Shown here piece after piece: positions 1 through 8,608 of a stretch of 23,120 bases of DNA. The notes beneath the pieces are model-generated. The model ran no database searches. It was not told where the DNA came from and saw only the letters and a list, made by a program, of their open reading frames with translations. This stretch comes from Pelagibacteraceae bacterium (lineage in GTDB: Bacteria > Pseudomonadota > Alphaproteobacteria > Pelagibacterales > Pelagibacteraceae), in the NCBI GenBank assembly GCA_002704145.1, contig PAFH01000014.1, positions 1 through 23,120 on the forward strand, in the 5' to 3' direction. A program made the translations under genes and the position numbers. Position 1 is the first letter of the stretch. Each line of letters starts with the position of its first letter.

Positions 1-140
1 GAAAAAAATTAGGTGATACAGAATTAACAGACACTATGATTAAAGATGGTTTGTGGGATGCTTTTCATGGTTATCATATGGGCGTAACAGCTGTTCTGTT
101 TGCAGATGTAATAATTATTTCCTTTTTCATAATTTTTTAA
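1..140 (+). CDS. C-terminal fragment of an unknown small membrane protein
   Basis: An open frame enters from the left edge (first full codon at base 3) and stops at TAA 138-140, giving 45 residues. The first half is polar and acidic, with LGDTELTDTMIKDGLWD, followed by AFHGYHMG. The last 20 or so residues are strongly hydrophobic, ending in ADVIIISFFIIF, and look like one membrane segment at the extreme C-terminus. I do not recognise the family and suggest no function. It converges on the O-antigen ligase-like gene with a 29-base gap and no clear terminator. The reading is supported only by the uninterrupted frame and its protein-like composition. Confidence 0.55.
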   Translation, partial: KKLGDTELTDTMIKDGLWDAFHGYHMGVTAVLFADVIIISFFIIF

Positions 141-169
141 AACTTACATTTATTAATATTACTTTCAAT

Positions 170-1453
170 TTATATTTTTTTATCATTTGATTGAGATAAT
201 GCAATTGTAATAGCCATTACTAAAAATATGTATGTGGCATTAGCGGTTGTAAAAAAACTACCAGATGTTTTAAAAGGAAATATTTCAGCCAAAAAAAGAA
301 ACATAAAAGGAATTATAATATTATTATTTTGAAGATTATCTTTTATTAAATATTTCCTTATAAATGTATCATAAATCACTAAACCAAAAATAATGGAGAG
401 TATTAAAAAACCAACTAAACCTAACTCAGATAATATCTCCAAATAATAATTATGAGGATGATTAGCACAATTTATTACTATTTTTACGCATCTTTGTGGA
501 AAAGATTTGATACCTCCTCCAAAAAATTTACTTTCTTTCCAAGTTTCGTACCCAGAATAAAATTCTTTAAAATGAGTATTAAATACAGGATCACTAAAAT
601 CTTTTTCGGAGCTGATTACTGCAGAGAATATTTTAGTAGATTTTGTTAAAAAGTTATTAAAATGGACATAAGAACTTGGTTTAAATTTAAAAACAAAAAT
701 TAAAACTAAAGAAGAAATAATTATAAAGTGTAACAAGTATTTTCTAGACTTGTTCTCAAGAATTAGTATTAAAGATAAAATCATTAATAGTAAAAAAAAA
801 GGCATTCTATTTCCAGCTATCAGAGCACCAAATAATACCAATATGATTAAAGTAGCTGAGAAAATTTTAAAAATATTCTTGTTTTTAAAATTATAAAAAA
901 GAGGAACAAGAAAAAATAAAAAAGGTGAAAATCTTTGCAAATATGATCCAGCTATCCATTCATCACCGAATGGCCCTGATAGCATTCTTATATAGGCAGA
1001 ATCATACCCAAAAATATCCTTCCCAAAAGTGAGTTGAATTATTAAATCTATGCAAACAAATAAAGCACTCAGCCCTGCAGAAGTAAAGAAAAATTTAAAA
1101 TTTATAATTTCCTTTAAAACTAAAAATCTTATTAAAAAATAAAAAAATAAAAATCTTAAGTAAGTGAGCGTTTTAGTTATCACTTTAAATTCTACAGCAC
1201 TACTCTCGTAATAATAATTATATAAATTATTTGTGATGCCTATTATTAAAGTATAAAGAAAAAATACAATTATAATTTTGTCTATAAACACTAATTTTAT
1301 CTTAAATATCTCGAATTTGTAAAAGATAGCACCTATAATAATGAAAAGTATAATATTAAGGTTTATTATCAGATTGCCTGCGATAAAACTAATTGGTATA
1401 AGAAAAAATAGTAAATTTATAAAATTTGTTTTATTTAATTTTTGAAATAGCAT
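170..1453 (-). CDS. O-antigen ligase/polymerase family membrane protein
   Basis: A 427-residue polytopic inner-membrane protein with about ten or more hydrophobic segments from residue 11 to the C-terminus. The polar stretch at about 257-335 fits the large periplasmic loop of the Wzy/WaaL (O-antigen ligase, PF04932-like) family. Within it, HPHNYYLEILSELGL at 332-346 matches the conserved H-x-H-N-x-Y motif preceding the last transmembrane block. GNRMP at 214-218 corresponds to the conserved arginine site. The family polymerises or transfers lipid-linked glycans using undecaprenyl-diphosphate-linked donors; ligase, polymerase or protein glycosyltransferase cannot be told apart from sequence alone. 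The length is normal. The start is the first ATG of the frame. UppP, which regenerates the lipid carrier, lies just beyond tRNA-Arg on the same strand. Confidence 0.8.
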   Translation of the reverse strand: MLFQKLNKTNFINLLFFLIPISFIAGNLIINLNIILFIIIGAIFYKFEIFKIKLVFIDKIIIVFFLYTLIIGITNNLYNYYYESSAVEFKVITKTLTYLRFLFFYFLIRFLVLKEIINFKFFFTSAGLSALFVCIDLIIQLTFGKDIFGYDSAYIRMLSGPFGDEWIAGSYLQRFSPFLFFLVPLFYNFKNKNIFKIFSATLIILVLFGALIAGNRMPFFLLLMILSLILILENKSRKYLLHFIIISSLVLIFVFKFKPSSYVHFNNFLTKSTKIFSAVISSEKDFSDPVFNTHFKEFYSGYETWKESKFFGGGIKSFPQRCVKIVINCANHPHNYYLEILSELGLVGFLILSIIFGLVIYDTFIRKYLIKDNLQNNNIIIPFMFLFLAEIFPFKTSGSFFTTANATYIFLVMAITIALSQSNDKKI

Positions 1454-1483
1454 AAGTAAGACGATTATTAATTATAAATAACA

Positions 1484-1489
1484 TATAAT
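1484..1489 (+). promoter_or_regulatory. Possible -10 element for tRNA-Arg
   Basis: A perfect TATAAT lies 35 bases upstream of the mature tRNA-Arg 5' end, which would give a short leader for RNase P removal. No recognisable -35 hexamer is seen 16-18 bases upstream. In such AT-rich DNA a chance TATAAT is common, so this is tentative. Confidence 0.3.
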
Positions 1490-1524
1490 ACAAACTTATT
1501 TTTATAAATTTTTTCTTATTCATT

Positions 1525-1601
1525 GCGCCTGTAGCTCAACTGGATAGAGCGCTTGGCTACGGACCAGGAGGTTCTGGGTTCAAATCCTAGCAGGCGCACC
1601 A
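1525..1601 (+). tRNA. tRNA-Arg (anticodon ACG)
   Basis: A complete cloverleaf of 77 bases with encoded CCA. The acceptor stem GCGCCTG pairs with CAGGCGC, followed by discriminator A and CCA. The D stem is GCTC/GAGC. The anticodon stem CTTGG/CCAGG encloses loop CTACGGA, with anticodon ACG at 1559-1561. The T arm is CTGGG-TTCAAAT-CCTAG with one wobble pair. An ACG anticodon is normally deaminated to ICG, which reads CGU, CGC and CGA. These codons are rare in the genes of this window, where AGA dominates. Confidence 0.97.
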
Positions 1602-1648
1602 ATATTAATAATTTTGAAATAATCTTTAAATTAAGTATAGTTAAGATA

Positions 1649-1744
1649 ATGAAATTCTTTTACAATTTATCTTTACAAAAAAGTGTCGTATTTTTTTTTA
1701 TCATTGTAGGTATTATTCTCTTAATTTTATCATTTTTATTATGA
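1649..1744 (+). CDS. Possible 31-residue single-span membrane peptide
   Basis: An ATG 47 bases after the tRNA-Arg 3' end opens a 31-codon frame ending in TGA at 1742-1744. The product begins MKFFYNLSLQKS, with two lysines, and continues as one uninterrupted hydrophobic segment of about 18 residues up to ILSFLL. That is the layout of a tail-anchored or signal-anchor small membrane protein. The frame is open further upstream into the tRNA, but that part cannot be coding. No good Shine-Dalgarno is visible. The end overlaps the 3' end of uppP by six bases. A short AT-rich frame can look like this by chance, so treat it as a candidate. Function is unknown. Confidence 0.3.
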   Translation: MKFFYNLSLQKSVVFFFIIVGIILLILSFLL

Positions 1745-2500
1745 TATGTACGATACTGCAAGAATAACTATTCCTAAAATTAATCTATAGATAACAAATA
1801 TTTTAAGGCTAAAGGTTTTTAAAAATTTTAAAAAATATTTTATTGTTACTAACGAAAAAAAAAACGAAAATAAAATTGAAAATAACATAAGTAGCGAAAA
1901 CTCAAAATTTTCAGATATTATCAAATTATTTACACCATACAATGAAACTGCAGCTAATGTCGGTATTGAAATTAGAAAAGATATAGTGGCAGCATCATAC
2001 CTTTTAAACTTTAAAAATCTTGCACCAGTTATCGCAATACCTGATCTACTTACACCTGGAATTAATGATAAAATTTGGAAGAGTCCGATTATAATTGCAT
2101 TTCTTAATGTAAAATCGTTTTGAATAATTTTTTTTGATTTTACTTTGTCACTTACGTAAAGCAATATACCAAAAATAATAGTCATCCAACCAATTATTTT
2201 TATATTACGGAATTGGTCCATCAAATTAAATTTTACTAAAATATAACCAACAAAAATGACTGGAATTGAACTTATAAAAATTTTTATAAACAAATCTTTG
2301 TTTTTAATGAAATTAAATATTTCATTATGAAAATAAACAATGACAGCAAAAAATGACCCTATATGTAGACTTACATCTATTTGTAAACTTTGGTTATTGA
2401 ATTGAAAATATTTTGAAACTAGAATTAAGTGAGAGGAGGAACTTATTGGTAAAAACTCAGTAATTCCTTGAATCAAAGATAAAATGATAATTTCAATCAT
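1739..2500 (-). CDS. uppP: Undecaprenyl-diphosphatase (BacA/UppP)
   Basis: UppP dephosphorylates undecaprenyl diphosphate to the monophosphate, recycling the lipid carrier for peptidoglycan, O-antigen and other surface glycans. It is an inner-membrane enzyme with periplasm-facing activity. This 253-residue protein shows both hallmark motifs: QGITEFLPISSSSHL at 11-25 (with the catalytic glutamate E15 and the serine-rich loop) and PGVSRSG at 148-154 (with the conserved arginine). Several hydrophobic spans fit the re-entrant helical fold. It is slightly shorter than the 265-275 residues of many homologues. It is transcribed divergently from gltD, with 165 bases between them. The start ATG at 2500 is the first of the frame and leaves the N-terminal motif in the usual place. 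Confidence 0.93.
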   Translation of the reverse strand: MIEIIILSLIQGITEFLPISSSSHLILVSKYFQFNNQSLQIDVSLHIGSFFAVIVYFHNEIFNFIKNKDLFIKIFISSIPVIFVGYILVKFNLMDQFRNIKIIGWMTIIFGILLYVSDKVKSKKIIQNDFTLRNAIIIGLFQILSLIPGVSRSGIAITGARFLKFKRYDAATISFLISIPTLAAVSLYGVNNLIISENFEFSLLMLFSILFSFFFSLVTIKYFLKFLKTFSLKIFVIYRLILGIVILAVSYIS

Positions 2501-2546
2501 TAAAAAATTATTATAATTTTAGAGTGTTTATTTGATGACATTCAAA

Positions 2547-2619
2547 TGCATAGCAGGTATGCAAAAATTATCCAATATTTATTGGAGTTTCTTATATAAT
2601 AGGTAAACTTTATTTACCT
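2547..2619 (+). promoter_or_regulatory. gltD upstream region: -10 box and three inverted repeats
   Basis: The 165-base divergent gap between uppP and gltD holds three perfect inverted repeats in a row. They are TGCATA-5-TATGCA (2547-2563), TCCAATA-2-TATTGGA (2571-2586) and AGGTAAA-5-TTTACCT (2601-2619). A perfect TATAAT lies at 2595-2600. The place where its -35 box should be (about 2571-2577) has no TTGACA-like sequence and instead falls in the second repeat. The third repeat would cover the transcription start and first transcribed bases. This arrangement suits a regulated, activator- or repressor-controlled promoter for gltDB. No transcription factor can be named from the sequence. Because uppP is divergent, these repeats are not a terminator for an upstream gene. 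Confidence 0.45.
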
Positions 2620-2665
2620 AAAAAAACTATTAATTTAGTTTAATTAGCTTATTTTCGTTAAAATT

Positions 2666-4105
2666 ATGAGTAAAAAACTTTTAAAATTTGTAGATTTAAA
2701 TAAGGAGACACCTACTAAGAGGGATATTCAAAATAGGCGCGGTGATTTTAATGAGATTTACGATCAGTATATTGGCGCTAAAGCAAACGAGCAATCTAGT
2801 AGATGTTCTCAATGCGGAATTCCCTTTTGTCAAATTCATTGTCCATTGAGTAACAACATTCCTGATTGGCTGAAACTTACTGCCGAAGGAAGATTAAAAG
2901 AAGCATATGAAGTTTCACAGAGCACAAACAATATGCCCGAGGTTTGTGGAAGAATTTGCCCTCAAGACAGATTATGCGAAGGAAATTGCGTAATAGAACA
3001 ATCAGGTCACGGTACTGTAACAATTGGCTCAATTGAAAAATATATTTCAGACACTGCTTGGGAAAAAGGGTGGGTAAAACCAATACAAATCAAAAAACAA
3101 CTTAAACAATCAATAGGAATTATTGGTGCAGGACCAGCAGGAATGGCTTGTGCAGAGGAACTAAGAAAATCTGGTTATCAAGTTACAATATATGATCGTT
3201 ATGACAGACCGGGAGGGCTGCTAATTTATGGTATACCAAATTTTAAATTAGAAAAATTTGTAGTTGAAAGAAGAACGAAGCTCTTAAAAGAAAGTGGAAT
3301 TAAATTTGTTCAAAATTTTGAAGTAGGTAAGAATAAGACTTTAGACGAATTAAGAAAAGAACACGATGCAGCGTTAATAGCTACAGGTGTTTACAAGGCT
3401 AGGGAAATAGAAATACCTGGCTCAAACTTAAAAAATATTTTTCCTGCTATGGAGTTTTTGACAGCATCAAATAAAAAAGGATTAGGTGATAGTGTTGATC
3501 TTTTTGATAATGGAACTTTAAATGCTGAAGGAAAAAACGTTGTTGTTATAGGTGGAGGAGATACAGCGATGGACTGCGTAAGAACTGCTATAAGACAAAA
3601 AGCTAAATCTGTTAAATGTTTGTACAGAAGAGATAGAGAAAATATGCCTGGGTCTGCAAGAGAAGTAGGGAATGCTATTGAAGAAGGAGTGGAATTTATT
3701 TGGTTAAGTAATCCAAAAAGATTTTTAGGAGCCACAAATGTTGAGCAAGTGGAGGTTTTGAAAATGGAATTAGGTGAGCCAGATGCCTCTGGTAGAAAAA
3801 AACCAACTGTTAAATCTGGATCTGAGTTTAAATTACCAGCGGATTTAGTTATTAAATCTCTCGGATTCGATCCAGAAAACTTGCCAAAACTATTTAATTC
3901 GAATGAATTAGCAGTCTCAAAATGGGGTACAATTAAAATAGATTTAACTAGTATGCAAACTAATTTAAATGGAGTATTTGCTGCTGGAGATATTGTAAGA
4001 GGTGCATCACTAGTCGTTTGGGCGATAAAAGATGGAAGAGACGCAGCCCAACAAATAGAAAAATTTTTAAGAGATAAATTAAAAAAAAGTATTAAAGCTG
4101 CATAA
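2666..4105 (+). CDS. gltD: Glutamate synthase (NADPH) small subunit
   Basis: The beta subunit of NADPH-GOGAT takes electrons from NADPH through FAD and passes them to the large subunit. There, glutamine plus 2-oxoglutarate give two glutamates. The 479-residue protein has the N-terminal iron-sulfur domain with cysteines at 47, 50, 55, 59 and 94, 98, 104, 108. The FAD-binding GAGPAG lies at 154-159 and the NADPH-binding IGGGDTAMD at 295-303. Near the C-terminus GVFAAGDIVRG is the second FAD contact typical of the family. Length is normal. It starts 165 bases from divergent uppP and ends six bases before gltB, so the two subunits are co-transcribed in the order D-B. No strong Shine-Dalgarno precedes the ATG. 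Regulation probably acts through the repeat-rich promoter upstream. Confidence 0.96.
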   Translation: MSKKLLKFVDLNKETPTKRDIQNRRGDFNEIYDQYIGAKANEQSSRCSQCGIPFCQIHCPLSNNIPDWLKLTAEGRLKEAYEVSQSTNNMPEVCGRICPQDRLCEGNCVIEQSGHGTVTIGSIEKYISDTAWEKGWVKPIQIKKQLKQSIGIIGAGPAGMACAEELRKSGYQVTIYDRYDRPGGLLIYGIPNFKLEKFVVERRTKLLKESGIKFVQNFEVGKNKTLDELRKEHDAALIATGVYKAREIEIPGSNLKNIFPAMEFLTASNKKGLGDSVDLFDNGTLNAEGKNVVVIGGGDTAMDCVRTAIRQKAKSVKCLYRRDRENMPGSAREVGNAIEEGVEFIWLSNPKRFLGATNVEQVEVLKMELGEPDASGRKKPTVKSGSEFKLPADLVIKSLGFDPENLPKLFNSNELAVSKWGTIKIDLTSMQTNLNGVFAAGDIVRGASLVVWAIKDGRDAAQQIEKFLRDKLKKSIKAA

Positions 4106-4111
4106 TCTAAA

Positions 4112-7100
4112 ATGAATAGATACGAAAAAAATAAAAATCTTCTTTCAAAAAATTTTTCATACAATGAATCTATGGAGCACGATGCTTGTGGTGTTGGAAT
4201 GATAGCAGCAACAGATGGAAAAAAATCAAGGAAAATTGTTGAATATGGTATTGAGGCGCTTAAAGCTATTTGGCATAGAGGGGCGGTTGATGCTGATGGA
4301 AAATCTGGTGATGGTGCTGGTATTCAAATAGAAATAGCTCCTAGTTTTTTCAAGGAAAAAATTACTGCAACCGGCCATACCTTAGATGAAACAAAAAGAA
4401 TTTGTGTTGGAATGATATTTCTTCCAAGAACCAATTACAGCGATCAAGAAAAATGTAGAGAGATAATTGAGTCAGTGCTATTGGAGAACAATTACTCAAT
4501 CTATGGATGGAGACAAGTACCATTTAATTCTAAAATCTTAGGGACCACAGCTGAATTAAGTAGGCCTGAAATAGCTCAAGTAATGTTTAAAAAAAACGAG
4601 AATTTAAATACTAACGATCTAGAAAGAAATTTATTTGAAGCAAGAAAAAAGATAGAAAAACTCGCTCGACAAAATCAACTTAAAAACTTTTATATTTGCT
4701 CATTTAGCTCAAGGTCAATAGTTTACAAAGGTATGTTTTTAGCCGAAATGCTTGCAGAATTTTACCCAGACTTAAATGATAAGAAACTGACTTCTAGATT
4801 TGCAATTTTTCATCAAAGATACTCTACAAACACATTTCCTAGCTGGGATTTAGCACAACCATTTAGGTCACTGGCACATAATGGAGAAATAAACACTTTA
4901 AAAGGTAACATTAACTGGATGAAAATTCATGAGCAAGACATGTCAAGTTCGCTTTTTTCTAATGTAAAAGATTTAAAACCCGTAATAAGAAGCACATCAG
5001 ATTCCGGGGCCCTAGATAATGTCTTTGAATTGCTAATTCATTCTGGAAAACTAGCACCTTTAATTAAGCTAATGATGATCCCAGATGCTTGGTCTAAAAG
5101 AAGTAAAACTGTTCCTAAAAACCATCAAGATCTTTTCAATTTTCTTAATAGCACTATAGAACCATGGGATGGTCCAGCAGCAATTTGTGCTACAGACTCT
5201 AAGTGGGTTTTAGCGTCAACAGACAGAAATGGTTTACGACCTTTAAGATATGCCATTACCTCAGATAACTTATTTTTTGCAGGTTCAGAAACAGGAATGA
5301 TTAATATTCCTGAAGAAAAAATTTCTGAAAAAGGTAAATTGGGACCTGGTCAAATAATTGCAATTGACCTTAAGCAAGGAAAACTTTTTAAAGATAAAGA
5401 AATAAAAGATTATCTCGCTAAGGATTATAAAAAATATAGTAAACAAATTATCGATTTAGAAAAAAAGATTTCCGCAAATAATGAAAAAGTGAAATTTAAA
5501 GGTGAGGATTTAAAAAAAAGACAATATTTGTCAGGACTAAGTGTAGAGGATTTAGAACTAATACTTCACCCAATGGCTGAGGAAGGTAAAGAGGCCTCGG
5601 GATCTATGGGCGATGATACTCCTATTGCAGTTCTATCTAGTCATTTTAGACCAGTGTCTCATTATTTTAGGCAAAATTTTAGCCAAGTAACAAACCCACC
5701 AATAGACTCTTTGAGAGAAAACAAAGTGATGAGTTTAAAAACGAGATTTGGTAACTTAGGAAACATTTTAGATTTTGATAATTTAACTGAAGAAAATATT
5801 TATGTATTAGATAGTCCAATTCTAACAAATTCTCAATTTGATAGGTTTTGTAAAATTTTTTCAAATAAAGTAAAATTTATTGACTGTACATTTGATATAA
5901 ACTTCTCACTCAAAGAAAGAATAGAATTAATAAAAAAAGAATGTGAAACAGCAGTTAGAGAAGGAAGCTCTACTATAATATTATCGGATAAAAGAATATC
6001 ATCTCAAAGAGCAAGTATACCCAGTATACTGTCAGTTGGTGCTGTGCATTCTCATTTGGTTAAAAATAGTTTGAGAGGCTATTGCTCTTTGAATGTTGAA
6101 TGTTCCGATGCTTTAGATACTCATTCATTTGCAGTTTTAATTGGTGTAGGAGCTACAACAATTAATCCTTATTTAGCAATTGATAGTATTTATCAAAGAT
6201 TTGAAAAAAAATTATTTGGTAAATCAGATTTTGAAAATTGTGTAAGTAAATTTAAGAAATCTATAGATTCAGGATTATTAAAGATAATGTCTAAGATGGG
6301 AATTTCAGTCATTAGCTCATACAGAGGTGGATGTAATTTTGAGGCAGTTGGTTTAAGTAGAGCGATAGTATCTGACTATTTTCCTGGAATGTCATCAAGA
6401 ATATCAGGAATAGGAATTATTGGAATAGAAAAGAAAATTAAAGAATTACATAAAAAATTTTTAAATAAAAATATTTATACTTTACCTATTGGAGGACTTT
6501 ACAGATATAGAAAAAGTGGGGAAGATCATCAACATCAAGGAAGCTTAATTCACCTGTTACAAAGTGCAGTAGGGAAAGGTTCTTATGAAATTTACAAAAA
6601 ATATTCGACGGGTATTCAAAATTTACCCCCAATTAATTTAAGAGATTTGTTGGAATTTAAAGATAAAAAAAAACCAATTGATATTAATTTAGTTGAACCA
6701 GTCGAAGATATACTAAAACGATTTGGAAGCGGAAGTATGTCACATGGAGCATTATCAGCAGAAGCTCATGAAGTTCTCGCTATAGGCATGAATAGAATTA
6801 AAGGTGCCTCTTGTAGCGGTGAAGGAGGAGAAGACGCTAAAAGGTTTAAAACTCTAAAGAATGGTGACTCAGCTAATTCTAGGGTAAAACAAATAGCTTC
6901 AGCAAGATTCGGTGTAACAGTCGACTATTTGAATAATGCGAACGAAATAGAAATTAAAATGGCGCAAGGCGCAAAACCTGGAGAAGGCGGACAACTACCT
7001 GGTTTTAAAGTAACAAGTGAAATAGCAAGGTTAAGACATTCAACGCCTGGAGTAACTTTAATCTCCCCACCTCCTCATCATGATATTTATTCTATAGAGG

Positions 7101-8608
7101 ATTTAGCTCAATTAATTTATGATTTAAAACAAATTAATCCAAAAGCTAGAGTTAGTGTAAAACTGGTTGCGTCTACAGGAATAGGAACAATAGCCGCTGG
7201 GGTAGCTAAAGCTAAAGCAGATATAATTTTAATATCTGGTCATTCAGGAGGAACTGGTGCTAGCCCTCAAACAAGCATTAAATATGCTGGGGTACCGTGG
7301 GAAATGGGGCTAACAGAAGCAAACCAAATATTAACTCTTAATAACCTAAGACACAAGGTAACACTAAAAACTGATGGAGGAATAAAAACTGGTCGAGACA
7401 TTGTGATCGCAGCAATGATGGGTGCTGAAGAGTATGGTCTGGGCACATCTTCTTTAGTAGCAATGGGCTGCATAATGGTGAGACAATGTCATTCGAATAC
7501 ATGTCCAGTTGGAGTTTGTAGTCAAGATAAGTTATTAAGGGAAAAATTCACTGGAACACCTGAAAAAGTAGTTAATTTATTCTCTTTTGTAGCTATGGAA
7601 GTACGCGAAATACTATCTAATCTTGGTTATAAATCTATTAATGAAATAATTGGCAGGACAGATTTATTATCCCAAGTAAATAAAGGTTCTTCTAACTTAG
7701 ATGATTTAGATTTGAATCCTCTTTTAGTTCAAGCTGATCCAGGGAATAACCCGACATATTGTAAAGAAAGAATAATAAATAGAGTTCCTGAAGCTTTAGA
7801 TGAAAAAATTTGGTCAGATATTGAGAACAAGATAGACATTTCCAAAAAAAATAAATTTGAGTATGATATAAAAAATACATTTAGGTCTGTAGGGACTAGA
7901 TTATCTCACTATATTTATAAAAAATTTGGTAAAGATAAACTCACACAAGACACAATTAATTTAACACTAAAAGGATCAGCGGGTCAGTCTCTAGGTGCTT
8001 TTTTAACTACTGGTATTAAATTGATAGTTGAAGGTGATACAAACGATTATGTTGGAAAAGGATTATCAGGAGGAAATATAATAGTAAGACCTAGAAAAGA
8101 AAGTAAGCTAAAATCTAATGATAATACGATTATTGGGAACACGGTTCTGTATGGAGCGACTTCTGGAAAATTATTTGCCTCTGGTCAAGCTGGTGAAAGA
8201 TTTGCTGTTAGAAACTCAGGGGGATTAGCGATTGTTGAAGGTTGTGGTGCGCATGGTTGTGAATATATGACGGGTGGTGCTGCTATAATTTTAGGTCCAA
8301 TCGGAGATAATTTTGGCGCAGGTATGACAGGTGGAATGGCTTTTGTTTATGATGAAAAAAATACTTTTGAAAAATTTGCTAATCCATCATCTATTATTTG
8401 GCAGCCTGTAGAAACTGAATATTGGAAAAGGTATCTAAAAAAAATGATCATAGAGTTTTATAATGAAACAAAATCAGTGGTTGCAAATAAGATTATTATA
8501 GATTTCGAGAATGAACTAAATAAATTTATACAAGTTTGCCCTATAGAAATGTTAGATAAACTTGAGCACCCCATTTCAACAAAAGAACTCAAATTTAAGT
8601 TGGCTTAA
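4112..8608 (+). CDS. gltB: Glutamate synthase (NADPH) large subunit
   Basis: The 1498-residue alpha subunit makes glutamate from glutamine and 2-oxoglutarate, the main ammonium assimilation route together with glutamine synthetase. A 25-residue propeptide precedes C26 in EHDACGVGM. C26 should become the N-terminal nucleophile of the class II glutamine amidotransferase domain (about 26-430). The central and FMN-binding domains follow. The cysteines C1120, C1126 and C1131 (CX5CX4C) ligate the [3Fe-4S] cluster, as in Azospirillum GltB. The C-terminal part holds the glycine-rich GXGXG beta-helix, for example GGLAIVEGCGAHGCEYMTGG. Length matches the family. It follows gltD by six bases, and its TAA shares one base with the next gene's ATG, so translation is probably coupled. 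Confidence 0.97.
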   Translation: MNRYEKNKNLLSKNFSYNESMEHDACGVGMIAATDGKKSRKIVEYGIEALKAIWHRGAVDADGKSGDGAGIQIEIAPSFFKEKITATGHTLDETKRICVGMIFLPRTNYSDQEKCREIIESVLLENNYSIYGWRQVPFNSKILGTTAELSRPEIAQVMFKKNENLNTNDLERNLFEARKKIEKLARQNQLKNFYICSFSSRSIVYKGMFLAEMLAEFYPDLNDKKLTSRFAIFHQRYSTNTFPSWDLAQPFRSLAHNGEINTLKGNINWMKIHEQDMSSSLFSNVKDLKPVIRSTSDSGALDNVFELLIHSGKLAPLIKLMMIPDAWSKRSKTVPKNHQDLFNFLNSTIEPWDGPAAICATDSKWVLASTDRNGLRPLRYAITSDNLFFAGSETGMINIPEEKISEKGKLGPGQIIAIDLKQGKLFKDKEIKDYLAKDYKKYSKQIIDLEKKISANNEKVKFKGEDLKKRQYLSGLSVEDLELILHPMAEEGKEASGSMGDDTPIAVLSSHFRPVSHYFRQNFSQVTNPPIDSLRENKVMSLKTRFGNLGNILDFDNLTEENIYVLDSPILTNSQFDRFCKIFSNKVKFIDCTFDINFSLKERIELIKKECETAVREGSSTIILSDKRISSQRASIPSILSVGAVHSHLVKNSLRGYCSLNVECSDALDTHSFAVLIGVGATTINPYLAIDSIYQRFEKKLFGKSDFENCVSKFKKSIDSGLLKIMSKMGISVISSYRGGCNFEAVGLSRAIVSDYFPGMSSRISGIGIIGIEKKIKELHKKFLNKNIYTLPIGGLYRYRKSGEDHQHQGSLIHLLQSAVGKGSYEIYKKYSTGIQNLPPINLRDLLEFKDKKKPIDINLVEPVEDILKRFGSGSMSHGALSAEAHEVLAIGMNRIKGASCSGEGGEDAKRFKTLKNGDSANSRVKQIASARFGVTVDYLNNANEIEIKMAQGAKPGEGGQLPGFKVTSEIARLRHSTPGVTLISPPPHHDIYSIEDLAQLIYDLKQINPKARVSVKLVASTGIGTIAAGVAKAKADIILISGHSGGTGASPQTSIKYAGVPWEMGLTEANQILTLNNLRHKVTLKTDGGIKTGRDIVIAAMMGAEEYGLGTSSLVAMGCIMVRQCHSNTCPVGVCSQDKLLREKFTGTPEKVVNLFSFVAMEVREILSNLGYKSINEIIGRTDLLSQVNKGSSNLDDLDLNPLLVQADPGNNPTYCKERIINRVPEALDEKIWSDIENKIDISKKNKFEYDIKNTFRSVGTRLSHYIYKKFGKDKLTQDTINLTLKGSAGQSLGAFLTTGIKLIVEGDTNDYVGKGLSGGNIIVRPRKESKLKSNDNTIIGNTVLYGATSGKLFASGQAGERFAVRNSGGLAIVEGCGAHGCEYMTGGAAIILGPIGDNFGAGMTGGMAFVYDEKNTFEKFANPSSIIWQPVETEYWKRYLKKMIIEFYNETKSVVANKIIIDFENELNKFIQVCPIEMLDKLEHPISTKELKFKLA

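Noticed and set aside
3391..4164. A 257-residue minus-strand open frame across gltD
   Set aside because: It lies opposite the well-supported gltD coding sequence, matches no recognisable family and has the composition of an antisense shadow.
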